Assembly (NCBI RefSeq): GCF_018866245.1
Contig: NZ_CP076458.1
Coordinates: 2,418,001-2,482,000 of the forward strand
DNA: 64,000 nucleotides
DNA from: Novisyntrophococcus fermenticellae
Lineage (GTDB): Bacteria; Bacillota; Clostridia; Lachnospirales; Lachnospiraceae
Direction: 5' to 3'
Shown: in pieces, positions 7,592 to 16,362 of the stretch
Position numbering within the stretch: position 1 is the first letter of the stretch
How the letters are laid out: every line of letters starts with the position of its first letter
The notes under the pieces: model-generated
What the model was told of the DNA's origin: nothing
Databases searched by the model: none
What the model saw: the letters and a program-made list of their open reading frames with translations, nothing else
Translations under genes and position numbers: made by a program

Positions 7592-9016
7592 CTAAATCAT
7601 AACTCTGAATGGGTGCAGGATAATGCCAAAAAATCCCCATAGCATTTTTTTCCATACCGGAACTTCTGCGACCTGAACATTTTCCGGTGTAATATAGGTA
7701 TTCCTGTTGACCACAATCCTGGAATCTGTTTCCAATGTTTCCATAGCCCCCCTTAATTCCTGATTCAATGGACAGCTGTCAATGACCAGCATCAGCTCCG
7801 TGTCCACATACGTACTTCTTAAATCCAGATTATAGGATCCAATCACCGATATGTTATCATCAATTAGGATGGATTTCCCATGATAAGATTCTCCTCCATC
7901 GTATTCCAGCAGTTGAATTCCTGTGTCCAGAATTTTACTTTTGAATTTCAAATAATCGCTGGAGGCTACCACATTATCTCCATTTTCCACTGAATTGACC
8001 AACATATGAACTTCTGGTACCTTCCGGCAGACTTCTTTTAACGTAGAATCCATATATCCGTTGCAGACAGCATAAGGTGTGTGGATGATAACCTGATTCT
8101 GTGCCTGTTTCATCAGCTCGGTAAGTTCGTAGAACACCAGCGGTTCCTTTCCATAGATTCCGGTAGGATTGGAAAGCAGCTGAATCCGGTTCGTGGGAAC
8201 GGTCTGTTTTGCATAGTCAATCTCCTTAAATAAGTCAGGATTCTCTTCTTTGATTTTCTCATACCGCTGTTCCAACATACGTATCTGGCTCCTGACTTCT
8301 TTTCGCTCTCTTAAAGTCTGCTCATCATGAAAGTATGTGCATACATCCAGATTCCAGATGTTATTAAAATATTTCTCCACCTGCTTAAGAGAACTTGTAT
8401 TATCCTTCTTTTCATCCCACTTGGTATTATAGACCAATACCTCTCTGTCCCGGCTTCTGGAATTCGTGGAATATTCTCCCAGGAAGTAATCAAATGTATT
8501 CCTCCCGCCCAGTATATATCCCAGATCATCCACAATGATATATTTATCATGCATTCTGCCCTGGCTCTTCCACAAGCGAAGCAGGTCCAGTTCATTATAA
8601 ATCTTAATTTCCACGTTTGGATGCGACGATGCCGCATAAAACAACGCATTACCTTTCATCCGAATCAGACCGCTGATGCCATCCACAAGTACCTGGACCT
8701 TGACCCCATGATCCGCTTTATGCAAAAGCATAGCCAACACGTCTTCGGTACTTTCGCCCGGACGCATGTCAAAAGTACTCATGATAATTCTATTCTTTGC
8801 CTGGTGCAGCAATCGTATTCTTTCATCCAGGGCACTGCGATTGGATTCCAGTAGTTGAACCCGGTCCGTTCCCTCCTTATCTCCGTAAAATATATCCGTA
8901 CTAAATTTATCTTTTGTCTCTGCACTTACCTTCCGATAGGGCAGAAATGGTCCGACAATCGCCGCAATTATCAATATTACACATGTTATCAAAACCACTG
9001 TTATCTTTCGCTTCAT
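7592..9016 (-). CDS. phospholipase D-family protein, membrane-anchored (cardiolipin synthase-like)
   Basis: A 474-residue protein with one N-terminal TM segment (ITVVLITCVILIIAAIVG) and two PLD/HKD motifs: HDKYIIVDDLGYILGG, and HGKSILIDDNISVIGS with a following DLRSTYVDTEL. Two HKD halves make one active site, as in cardiolipin synthases and phospholipase D. It has one TM segment rather than the two typical of Cls, and the catalytic part would lie outside the membrane, so a lipase or nuclease role is also possible. The ATG at 9016 has GGTGAT upstream. It probably heads an operon with the next three genes. Confidence 0.85.
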   Translation of the reverse strand: MKRKITVVLITCVILIIAAIVGPFLPYRKVSAETKDKFSTDIFYGDKEGTDRVQLLESNRSALDERIRLLHQAKNRIIMSTFDMRPGESTEDVLAMLLHKADHGVKVQVLVDGISGLIRMKGNALFYAASSHPNVEIKIYNELDLLRLWKSQGRMHDKYIIVDDLGYILGGRNTFDYFLGEYSTNSRSRDREVLVYNTKWDEKKDNTSSLKQVEKYFNNIWNLDVCTYFHDEQTLRERKEVRSQIRMLEQRYEKIKEENPDLFKEIDYAKQTVPTNRIQLLSNPTGIYGKEPLVFYELTELMKQAQNQVIIHTPYAVCNGYMDSTLKEVCRKVPEVHMLVNSVENGDNVVASSDYLKFKSKILDTGIQLLEYDGGESYHGKSILIDDNISVIGSYNLDLRSTYVDTELMLVIDSCPLNQELRGAMETLETDSRIVVNRNTYITPENVQVAEVPVWKKMLWGFFGIILHPFRVMI

Positions 9017-9062
9017 CTGATCACCACAACATTCATATGTATAGTATTCCCTTTTTCTAATC

Positions 9063-9091
9063 ATTCTATCGTAGAATGGATTATATCGCAA
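9063..9091 (-). promoter_or_regulatory. promoter of the PLD-family gene
   Basis: Minus strand: -35 TTGCGA (9086-9091), 17-bp spacer, -10 TAGAAT (9063-9068). It is divergent from the mgtA promoter 20 bp away. Confidence 0.5.
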
Positions 9092-9108
9092 CAGCTTTAT
9101 TTTAAGGG

Positions 9109-9137
9109 TTGACAAAACCCACCTGCCCACTTATACT
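9109..9137 (+). promoter_or_regulatory. mgtA promoter
   Basis: Consensus -35 TTGACA (9109-9114), exact 17-bp spacer, -10 TATACT (9132-9137). Transcription would start near 9144, just before the M-box. Confidence 0.85.
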
Positions 9138-9152
9138 TATAACGTAATAATA

Positions 9153-9300
9153 CGTTTCGGTAGGCGAGGCTACCACAGGGATACGGGTTACTGCCGCAAA
9201 ATAGTGGAGACACTATGAGCAGGTAAACAGTCCATGTCGAAAACAAGGCATGGAATAATGTATCTTCATTGCCCTGTGAAGTTGAAGCTTGAACGATGGC
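9153..9300 (+). promoter_or_regulatory. M-box (ykoK leader) Mg2+ riboswitch
   Basis: The segment holds the M-box core: GGTAGGCGAGGCTACC, then AGGGATAC, TACTGCCGC, AAAA and GTGGAGACAC, and near the 3' end CCCTGTGAAGTTGAAGCTTG. M-box RNAs fold on Mg2+ and turn off Mg2+ importers. Here it is placed between a consensus promoter and an intrinsic terminator upstream of mgtA. The 3' part ACGATGG can pair with CATCGT inside the terminator, giving a plausible switch. The exact 3' edge is uncertain by some tens of bases. Confidence 0.85.
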
Positions 9301-9337
9301 GGATGAATGCTTTTTAAATAAGCTATTTAAAGATTTT

Positions 9338-9375
9338 GCCCTGTCATCGTTTTGAAAACGGTTACAGGGCTTTTT
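9338..9375 (+). terminator. riboswitch-controlled terminator
   Basis: GCCCTGT (9338-9344) pairs with ACAGGGC (9364-9370); the inner CGTTTT/GAAAACG extends the stem, and TTTTT follows (9371-9375). It is the expression platform of the M-box. Confidence 0.85.
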
Positions 9376-9422
9376 ATGTCCGGACAAATGAAGGACTTTT
9401 ACAGGAAAGGGAGGTGAGGAAC

Positions 9423-9539
9423 ATGGAACCCGGAGGTATACGCAGCCTTGATTCTGATGGGCGAATGCAATATATGGTGATGACACGGAACCAACGCTTC
9501 CATCCTCCTCATCATAATATCCTGTTATTCAGACTATAG
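9423..9539 (+). CDS. 38-codon leader ORF between M-box terminator and mgtA
   Basis: ATG at 9423 follows a very strong SD, GGGAGGTGAGGAAC. The peptide starts MEPGGIRSLDSDGR and ends FHPPHHNILLFRL. It has no TM segment and I know no family for it. Enterobacterial mgtA also has a short leader peptide (MgtL, likewise starting MEP/MDP and ending LFR) that controls transcription; that resemblance is suggestive, not proof of homology. The SD segment GGTGAGGA (9413-9420) can pair with TCCTCATC (9506-9513) inside the ORF. Stop TAG at 9537-9539 is 65 bp before mgtA. Confidence 0.65.
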   Translation: MEPGGIRSLDSDGRMQYMVMTRNQRFHPPHHNILLFRL

Positions 9540-9604
9540 CTCGTCATAAGATGGGCTGTGCTTCCTGCTGCTTTTAATTACATTATAAACGGAGGTACAG
9601 ACCT

Positions 9605-12331
9605 ATGAAGAAAAATTTGTTTTACCGTACGGAGGCCAGAAAAACAGGCGAAGAGAAAGCATGCCGTGCAAAAGCCACAGAAAGACTGAAATTCGCCTCT
9701 GCTGCCGAAGCTGATGCATTATACAATACTTTGGAAACCACACCCGAAGGTTTAAGCGAACAAGCCGTGGAAAAATCCAGAGAGCAATATGGCAGCAATC
9801 AAATTACACGTGGAAAGAAGAATTCCCTTGCCCTGGGAATCATCCAGGCATTTGTCAATCCCTTTACCGCTGTTTTGTTTATACTTGCCGCAATATCACT
9901 TTTTACTGATGTTCTTATGGCAGATACAGGCGAAAAAAATCCCATGACCGTGATCATCATCGTATCCATGGTACTGATTTCCGGTGTTCTGCGCTTTGTG
10001 CAGGAGGCCAGGAGCGGAAATGCCGCAGATAATCTTTTGAAGATGATTAAGACCACTACCAATGTGGAACGTCAGGGAATCGGAAGGGCTGAAATTCCGC
10101 TGGAAGACGTAGTAGTCGGTGATCTCATACATCTGTCAGCCGGAGACATGATTCCTGCTGACTTACGAATCATTGCCGCCAGAGACTTATTCATCAGTCA
10201 GTCTGCCCTTACCGGAGAAAGTGCATCTGTAGAAAAAACATCCCATGCATATAACGAGGATTGCGGTGCCGTCACAGAGATCCCAAACCTGGCATTTATG
10301 GGGACAAATGTAATCAGCGGCACTGCTTCCGGTTTGGTTGTCGCCGCCGGGGACAGCACAATTTTTGGCGATATGGCAAAAAACATCGATGTTCAGCCTG
10401 TGAAAACCAGTTTTGAAAAGGGGGTTAACTCCGTTTCCTGGCTTCTGATCCGGTTTATGCTTGTAATGGTAACCGTGGTACTGTTCATCAATGGTTTTAC
10501 CAATGGGGACTGGATGGAAGCTATATTATTTTCCATATCCGTAGCTGTCGGGCTGACTCCTGAGATGCTTCCGATGATTGTTACGACCTGCCTGGCAAAA
10601 GGTGCGGTCAGCATGTCCAGGGAAAAAACAATCGTAAAGAATTTAAATTCTATCCAGAATCTTGGTTCTATTGATATCCTTTGCACGGATAAGACAGGTA
10701 CACTGACACAGGATAAGGTGGTTCTGGAATACCATATGGATATCCACGGAAACGAAGATGCAAGAGTACTTCGCCATGCCTTTTTAAACAGCTACTATCA
10801 GACTGGTTTGAGGAACCTCATGGATGTGGCAATTATAGAACGTACACATGAAGAAGAAAACACAGAACAGAGCCTTTTGGGTCTTTCTGAACAATACCAG
10901 AAGGTGGATGAGATTCCATTTGATTTTGAACGGCGCCGCATGAGCGTAGTTGTCTCCGATTCTACCGGAAAAACTCAGATGATTACAAAAGGTGCAGTCG
11001 AAGAGATGCTTTCCATCTCAAATTATGCAGAATATGACGGACAGGTAATTCCACTGACGCGCTCCATCCGGGAGTATATTCTGCGCAAAGTAAATGAGCT
11101 GAATGAAGATGGCATGCGCGTCATAGCTGTTGCACAGAAAACAAATCCTTCTCCGGTTGGAGCCTTTTCCGCCGCAGACGAGTCCAACATGGTCCTCATC
11201 GGCTATCTGGCCTTTCTGGATCCGCCGAAGGAATCCACAGCCCAGGCTGTAAAGGCGCTGCACCAGCATGGAGTCGAGGTCAAAATCCTCACAGGGGACA
11301 ATGATAAAGTAACCCGTTCCGTCTGCCGCCAGGTGGGAATTCCTGTCAGTCATATGCTCCTTGGTTCTGATCTGGACCAGATGAGTGACACCGAACTGGG
11401 TGAAGCAGCCGAAAAAACCAGCGTCTTTGCAAAGCTGTCTCCTCAGCAAAAGGCACGTGTCATCACTGTACTGCGCGATCAGGGACATAGTGTGGGATAT
11501 ATGGGAGATGGCATTAATGATGCCGCCGGAATGAAGGCCTCGGATGTGGGCATATCTGTGGATACTGCAGTAGATATCGCAAAAGAATCTGCGGATGTAA
11601 TCCTGCTTGAAAAGGACTTAACAGTTCTTGATAAAGGTATTATTGAAGGACGTAAGACCTATGCCAACATGATAAAATACATTAAGATGACGGCAAGCTC
11701 CAATTTCGGAAATGTTTTTTCAGTAGTTATAGCGAGCGCTTTCCTTCCATTCATTCCCATGCTGCCCATTCACCTGATTTTGCTCAATCTGATTTATGAC
11801 TTAAGCTGTACAGCGATTCCATGGGACAATGTAGACAAAGAGTTTCTTACTGTACCAAGGAAATGGGATGCTTCCTCCATCGGAAAATTCATGCTGTGGA
11901 TTGGTCCGACCAGTTCTGTGTTTGATATCACGACCTACCTGCTGTTGTACTTTATTATCTGCCCGGCCATGTGCGGCGGACAGTTATATCATCAGCTTAC
12001 CGATCCCGGTATGAAGGCCTATTATATCGCACTTTTCCATTCCGGATGGTTCGTCGAATCGATGTGGAGCCAGACACTCGTCATTCACATGATTCGTACA
12101 CCTAAGCTGCCGTTTATCCAAAGTCATGCTTCCCTTTCGGTCACCCTGCTGACATTTTCAGGGATAGCTGCTTTGACCGTGATACCATTTACACCTTTTG
12201 GAGCGTCTATCGGACTTGCCGCTCTTCCACCGGTATACTTTGCCTGGCTGGGGCTCACCATATTCCTTTACATGGTATTGGCTACGTTTGCTAAAAATAT
12301 GTTTATCCGGCGATATGGTGAATTACTGTAA
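9605..12331 (+). CDS. mgtA: magnesium-translocating P-type ATPase
   Basis: ATP-driven Mg2+ importer of the P3B class. 908 residues: an N-terminal cytosolic stretch, an A domain with [10 protein letters not shown], phosphorylation motif DKTGTLT with Asp at residue 362, hinge [20 protein letters not shown], and the C-terminal M5-M10 bundle with [17 protein letters not shown] typical of MgtA/MgtB. The SD GGAGG precedes the ATG. The M-box leader upstream independently supports Mg2+ as the substrate. It is a single-gene unit, closed by a bidirectional terminator facing the Ca2+-type pump. Confidence 0.95.
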   Translation: MKKNLFYRTEARKTGEEKACRAKATERLKFASAAEADALYNTLETTPEGLSEQAVEKSREQYGSNQITRGKKNSLALGIIQAFVNPFTAVLFILAAISLFTDVLMADTGEKNPMTVIIIVSMVLISGVLRFVQEARSGNAADNLLKMIKTTTNVERQGIGRAEIPLEDVVVGDLIHLSAGDMIPADLRIIAARDLFISQSALTGESASVEKTSHAYNEDCGAVTEIPNLAFMGTNVISGTASGLVVAAGDSTIFGDMAKNIDVQPVKTSFEKGVNSVSWLLIRFMLVMVTVVLFINGFTNGDWMEAILFSISVAVGLTPEMLPMIVTTCLAKGAVSMSREKTIVKNLNSIQNLGSIDILCTDKTGTLTQDKVVLEYHMDIHGNEDARVLRHAFLNSYYQTGLRNLMDVAIIERTHEEENTEQSLLGLSEQYQKVDEIPFDFERRRMSVVVSDSTGKTQMITKGAVEEMLSISNYAEYDGQVIPLTRSIREYILRKVNELNEDGMRVIAVAQKTNPSPVGAFSAADESNMVLIGYLAFLDPPKESTAQAVKALHQHGVEVKILTGDNDKVTRSVCRQVGIPVSHMLLGSDLDQMSDTELGEAAEKTSVFAKLSPQQKARVITVLRDQGHSVGYMGDGINDAAGMKASDVGISVDTAVDIAKESADVILLEKDLTVLDKGIIEGRKTYANMIKYIKMTASSNFGNVFSVVIASAFLPFIPMLPIHLILLNLIYDLSCTAIPWDNVDKEFLTVPRKWDASSIGKFMLWIGPTSSVFDITTYLLLYFIICPAMCGGQLYHQLTDPGMKAYYIALFHSGWFVESMWSQTLVIHMIRTPKLPFIQSHASLSVTLLTFSGIAALTVIPFTPFGASIGLAALPPVYFAWLGLTIFLYMVLATFAKNMFIRRYGELL

Positions 12332-12342
12332 ATAACTTCTGT

Positions 12343-12374
12343 AAAAGGGAACTGCCGCCGGCAGTTCCCTTTTA
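12343..12374. terminator. bidirectional terminator between convergent ATPase genes
   Basis: AAAAGGGAACTGCC (12343-12356) and its perfect complement GGCAGTTCCCTTTT (12360-12373), with a 3-nt loop. T-runs on both sides serve mgtA (+) and the Ca2+-type ATPase (-). Confidence 0.9.
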
Positions 12375-12381
12375 CACATTT

Positions 12382-15039
12382 TTATTCCGTCTTTTTCTTA
12401 TGCCTGATAACAAGTTTTGTAATTTCCACAAGAACTAAAGGCAACAGAGAAAGACCCAAGGTAACCATCCACTCCAAGGTTGTAAGTGTCGTAAGGCTGA
12501 AAAAACTACGCAAAGCTGGAACCAACATAATAAGAGCAAGAATCACCCCCGACACAAGCATTGTGCCATATAATGCTTTGTTATGTGCATTTCCCCGTGT
12601 AAAAACAGAGTCTGTATTGGAACGCTGATTGAGTGCATGAATCAATTGTGAAATTGCCAGAACCAGAAAGGCCATCGTCATTCCTCTACCGTGACTGTCT
12701 GCGGTGATTCCAAACTGATAGGCCGAAACCGTAGCAGCTGCAATAAAGATACCATGCAGGATAACCCGGATTACCAATCCACGTTCGAACAAAGTTCCGG
12801 ATTTCACAGGCTTATGTTTCATAATATTCCTGCTGGCCGGATCCACCCCCAAAGCAATCGCAGGAAGAGAGTCTGTGATCAAATTAATGAGCAGAATATG
12901 GACAGCCATAACCGGAGCATCCCAGTTTAACAGTGTAGCGATAAACAAAGTCAGTATTTCCGCAATGTTTCCGGCCAGAAGAAATTGGATAACCTTCTGT
13001 ATGTTTCGATAGATACGGCGTCCTTCACGGATTGCATACTCAATTGTAGTAAAGTTATCATCAAGGAGAAGCATATCTGATGCATCTTTTGCGACATCCG
13101 TTCCACTTTTACCCATGGCGATACCAATATCTGCAGCTTTCAGCGCAGGTGCGTCATTCACGCCATCGCCAGTCATAGCCGTTATTTCACCGGTACGCCT
13201 GAGCGATTCGATAATGTGAAGCTTATCCCCTGGTGTAACACGGGCAAAGACAGTTGTATTTTTTATCGCTTTATCCAGATCTGCTTCGGACATTCGATGA
13301 AGCTCATCACCCGACACCACAAGGTTTCCTTCCCGGAAGATATTTAACTGCTGTGCAATAGCTACTGCCGTTTCTTTATGATCGCCTGTAATCATTATGG
13401 TACGGATACCAGCATTTCTGCAGGTTTCCACTGCCTGAATCACTTCTTTTCGGGGAGGGTCAATCATCCCTGCCGCCCCAAGGAAGGTAAGGTCATATTC
13501 CAGATTTGTATCATCTTCCTCCGGCACTTCCGACAGTCTACGCTTCGCAAATCCTAAAACACGCAATGCATCTGTTGACATTTTAAAACACAAACCGCGG
13601 ATTTCTTTTCGGTCCTTTTCGGTAATCTCCCGTTCTCCCCTGGAAGTCAATATATGCGTACAAAGGGGAAGCAGTTCATCAACAGCACCCTTTGTGTAGG
13701 CAATCAGTTCGTCTTCTATTTTGTGTACGGTAGTCATTCGCTTACGCTCGGAGTCAAACGGCTGTTCAAATAACCTGGGATATAAGTCTTCTAATTCCTC
13801 GTAATTTTTTCCGAATGCATCAGCAAGAAAAATCAATGCGCCTTCGGTGGGATCACCCAGAATTTCTCCGGGGCGGTCGGGATCAAGGCTTGCATTGTTG
13901 CAAAGCGCCGCCGCATAAACAAGTTCCTGATATACTGCATGCTTTTTTGCAGCTTCTTCAACCTTCGTCGCCGCTCCCATCCCAAAGTCACCATTCATCG
14001 CTATCTCAGTTACCGTCATGCGATTTTGCGTTAACGTGCCGGTCTTATCACAACAGATTACGGTTGCTCCACCCAGTGTTTCAACTGCGGGCAGCTTACG
14101 AACCAGTGCATTTTTCTCCGCCATACGCTGTACTCCGAGTGCCATAACAATCGTTGCTGTCGCAGGCAGACCTTCCGGAATAACTGAAATAGCCAGTGAA
14201 ATGGCCGTCATGAGCAATGGAATCCATGGTCTGCCATATAAAGAGCCAATCACAAAGATAACAATGCAGACAAACAGGCCAAATACACTCAAAGTCTTTC
14301 CGACTGCGTTAAGCTTTTGCTTCAGGGGTGTATCATACGCATCCTGCTGTTCAAGCATACCGGCTATTTTCCCAACCTCCGTACGCATTCCGGTTTCTAC
14401 AACAACACCGGTTCCGTTACCATACATGACCATTGATGAACTGTAGGCCATATTCATGTGGTCACCCAGAGGTGTATCTTCAGCAAACAAGCTGTCATCT
14501 TCTTTTTCAACCGGAACCGACTCTCCGGTTAGAGCTGCCTCCTGAATCTTCAGATTATTCGTACGAACCAGGCGGATATCTGCCGGTACTATACTTCCAT
14601 CTTCCAGATAGACAATGTCTCCTGCTACCAGTTCTCTGGCAGGAATCAGGCTCTCTTCACCCTCTCGCAATACCCTTGCCGTCGGCGCTCCCATGCTTTT
14701 CAAAGCCTCCAGTGCATTGGCCGCTTTCTTTTCCTGAATAATGCTTACCGTGGCATTCAACGCCACAATAACCAGAATTACAATTCCTTCTGTCCATTCA
14801 TTCAGCAGCACGGAAAGTCCTGCAGCACCGAGAAGGATCAGAATCATCACATCTGTAAGCTGCTCTTTTAACATCTCCGGAATACTCTTTTGTTTTTTCT
14901 GGCATAATGCATTGTAACCATCTTTCTGCAATCTCTTTTCTGCCTCAGCATCGCTCAATCCTTCTTCAGATGTTTTGAGTATTTCCAGTACATCCTCTGT
15001 AGGTTTTGCATGCCAAGGCTTTTGTAAGTGGTCGTCCAT
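12382..15039 (-). CDS. PMCA/SERCA-type cation (probably Ca2+) P-type ATPase
   Basis: P2-type pump, 885 residues, exporting Ca2+ or a similar cation. N-terminal cation-ATPase domain (WHAKPTEDVLEILKTSEEGL), A domain with ALTGESVPVEK, phosphorylation [12 protein letters not shown] with Asp331, hinge MTGDGVNDAPALKAADIG, M4 motif AISVIPEGLPA, and M6 NLITDSLPAIALG. The PEGLP and NxxTD motifs are those of Ca2+-binding P2 ATPases. Start ATG at 15039 with AAAGGAG upstream. It has a ~190-nt leader with an acidic leader ORF and a terminator, so it is probably attenuated. Substrate is inferred from family only. Confidence 0.9.
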   Translation of the reverse strand: MDDHLQKPWHAKPTEDVLEILKTSEEGLSDAEAEKRLQKDGYNALCQKKQKSIPEMLKEQLTDVMILILLGAAGLSVLLNEWTEGIVILVIVALNATVSIIQEKKAANALEALKSMGAPTARVLREGEESLIPARELVAGDIVYLEDGSIVPADIRLVRTNNLKIQEAALTGESVPVEKEDDSLFAEDTPLGDHMNMAYSSSMVMYGNGTGVVVETGMRTEVGKIAGMLEQQDAYDTPLKQKLNAVGKTLSVFGLFVCIVIFVIGSLYGRPWIPLLMTAISLAISVIPEGLPATATIVMALGVQRMAEKNALVRKLPAVETLGGATVICCDKTGTLTQNRMTVTEIAMNGDFGMGAATKVEEAAKKHAVYQELVYAAALCNNASLDPDRPGEILGDPTEGALIFLADAFGKNYEELEDLYPRLFEQPFDSERKRMTTVHKIEDELIAYTKGAVDELLPLCTHILTSRGEREITEKDRKEIRGLCFKMSTDALRVLGFAKRRLSEVPEEDDTNLEYDLTFLGAAGMIDPPRKEVIQAVETCRNAGIRTIMITGDHKETAVAIAQQLNIFREGNLVVSGDELHRMSEADLDKAIKNTTVFARVTPGDKLHIIESLRRTGEITAMTGDGVNDAPALKAADIGIAMGKSGTDVAKDASDMLLLDDNFTTIEYAIREGRRIYRNIQKVIQFLLAGNIAEILTLFIATLLNWDAPVMAVHILLINLITDSLPAIALGVDPASRNIMKHKPVKSGTLFERGLVIRVILHGIFIAAATVSAYQFGITADSHGRGMTMAFLVLAISQLIHALNQRSNTDSVFTRGNAHNKALYGTMLVSGVILALIMLVPALRSFFSLTTLTTLEWMVTLGLSLLPLVLVEITKLVIRHKKKTE

Positions 15040-15064
15040 GAATATAAAACTCCTTTAAAATTTA

Positions 15065-15196
15065 TTATAAGTCAGAAAAGCACAAAAAGGCATACTTTGT
15101 ATCGAAACACAAAGCACACCTTCGCCTTAATCTGAAACTTATTCTATTTACACAACATCGGTCACTATCATCGCTGTCACTATCGCTGACATCCAT
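15065..15196 (-). CDS. 43-codon aspartate-rich leader ORF upstream of the Ca2+-type ATPase
   Basis: ATG at 15196, stop TAA at 15065; GAGGAG lies 12 bases upstream of the ATG. The peptide begins MDVSDSDSDDSDRCC, with six Asp in the first 12 residues, then turns basic and Cys-rich (RLRRRCALCF). The acidic part is encoded by a 9-bp direct repeat, GATAGTGAC, 15 bp apart. Its 3' third is the left arm, loop and right arm of an intrinsic terminator. It lies between a consensus promoter and the pump gene. The name 'leader peptide' is my inference; no homologue is recognised. Confidence 0.6.
   Translation of the reverse strand: MDVSDSDSDDSDRCCVNRISFRLRRRCALCFDTKYAFLCFSDL
15084..15120 (-). terminator. 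attenuator terminator within the leader ORF
   Basis: Minus strand GGTGTGCTTTGT (15109-15120) pairs over all 12 positions, including G-U pairs, with ACAAAGTATGCC (15089-15100). Loop of 8 nt; TTTTT follows at 15084-15088. It lies before the ATPase gene it would regulate. Confidence 0.75.
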
Positions 15197-15238
15197 TAAT
15201 TAAATAAACTCCTCTAAAAATATTTATTGAAAATAATA

Positions 15239-15267
15239 ATAATAATATATACACCTCTGTTTGTCAA
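15239..15267 (-). promoter_or_regulatory. promoter of the Ca2+-type ATPase leader
   Basis: Minus strand: -35 TTGACA (15262-15267), 17-bp spacer, -10 TATTAT (15239-15244). It overlaps the intergenic space after the dehydrogenase stop codon. Confidence 0.75.
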
Positions 15268-15288
15268 GAGGCAGCAAAAAAATATCAG

Positions 15289-16149
15289 TTATTCGTAATA
15301 TTTCATAAGCGCCTGTGTTCCCAAATCTCCATATCCTTCCGCTTCCAGTTCTTCGTAATTGGCAAGCACGTGGCTGAGCACCCCCAGATTCAATTCACTC
15401 ATATTTGCCTCAATCAAAGCCAGCTTCATATCTTTGATGAAATGTTTCACGAAGAATCCGGGGGCATAGTCTCCGTCCAGAATTTTAGGTCCGAACATAT
15501 CTAACTGTCTGCTTTCCGCTGCCCCCGTAGAAACTGATTTTAAGACCGTACCCAGATCAAGTCCCTTTGCCTTTGCATAGGCAAGTGCCTCGCAGACTCC
15601 GGAAAGTGTGCCCGCAATTATAATCTGATTTGCCAGCTTACAATGCTGTCCGCATCCGGCTTTCCCCTGATAGTTGATGTTGGTTCCCATTGCCTCAAAA
15701 AGCGGCAGGCATGCCTCATAGTCCTCTTTATCGCCACCTGCCAGGATAGACAACGTTCCATTCTTTGCTCCAATATCTCCGCCTGTCACTGGTGCATCCA
15801 GCACATGAAAACCTTTTTTCTTTCCCTCTGTATAAATCTTTTCTGCCAGCTGAGGGCTGGTCGTTGTCATATCGATCAGATAAGCACCGTCACTGGCACT
15901 GTCCAGGATGTTGCCGGCGTCAAAATACACCTCTTCCACATCTTTGGGGAAACCAACAATGGTAATCACTGCCTCACATCCTGTTACACATTCCCTGATA
16001 CTCTCATGAAAGATGGCACCCTCTCCGATAACGTCTTCCACTTTCGACTTATTCCTGGCGTAAATATGTAGTTCAAAATCCGCCTTCATTAAATTTCTCA
16101 CCATGGATTTTCCCATGATTCCCACTCCGATAAATCCAATCTTTTTCAT
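15289..16149 (-). CDS. 3-hydroxyisobutyrate dehydrogenase-family (tartronate-semialdehyde reductase-like) oxidoreductase
   Basis: A 286-residue NAD(P)-dependent beta-hydroxyacid dehydrogenase. The Rossmann motif is GFIGVGIMGKSM; the substrate-binding motif is DAPVTGGDIGAKNGTL; the catalytic-lysine helix is GCGQHCKLANQIIIAG. The C-terminal helical domain is complete (HFIKDMKLALIEANM). Best functional guess is 2-hydroxy-3-oxopropionate reductase, but the family also reduces 4-hydroxybutyrate-type substrates, so the assignment is class-level. GAGGGA precedes the ATG. It has its own promoter and no pathway partner beside it. Confidence 0.85.
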   Translation of the reverse strand: MKKIGFIGVGIMGKSMVRNLMKADFELHIYARNKSKVEDVIGEGAIFHESIRECVTGCEAVITIVGFPKDVEEVYFDAGNILDSASDGAYLIDMTTTSPQLAEKIYTEGKKKGFHVLDAPVTGGDIGAKNGTLSILAGGDKEDYEACLPLFEAMGTNINYQGKAGCGQHCKLANQIIIAGTLSGVCEALAYAKAKGLDLGTVLKSVSTGAAESRQLDMFGPKILDGDYAPGFFVKHFIKDMKLALIEANMSELNLGVLSHVLANYEELEAEGYGDLGTQALMKYYE

Positions 16150-16215
16150 TCATTTTCCCTCTTTTCCGCTGATTTTTATAATACAAATCTTTCCAGAATG
16201 GCTCTTCTATTTACC

Positions 16216-16244
16216 AGTCTACATTTAACTCTGTTCTTTGTCAA
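16216..16244 (-). promoter_or_regulatory. promoter of the dehydrogenase gene
   Basis: Minus strand: -35 TTGACA (16239-16244), 17-bp spacer, -10 TAGACT (16216-16221). Confidence 0.7.
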
Positions 16245-16284
16245 TCAGCTTACGATTTATCATGCCCTTTCACTTTTTCTGCGC

Positions 16285-16314
16285 AAAAAGCCCCGCCTTT
16301 AAAAAGACGGAGCT
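16285..16314 (-). terminator. ppdK terminator
   Basis: AGCTCCGTCTTT pairs over 12 positions with AAAGGCGGGGCT (2-nt spacer, so the innermost pairs must open), followed by TTTTT in the minus direction. It lies about 50 bp after the ppdK stop. Confidence 0.85.
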
Positions 16315-16362
16315 AAATGTTTGAATTATATACTCATGGTCTATACTAAATCCAAGTATATA

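Noticed and set aside
9097..9486. Minus-strand open frame of 129 codons across the M-box region
   Set aside because: It lies on the reverse strand of the riboswitch, terminator and leader ORF, has no SD and no recognisable protein features.
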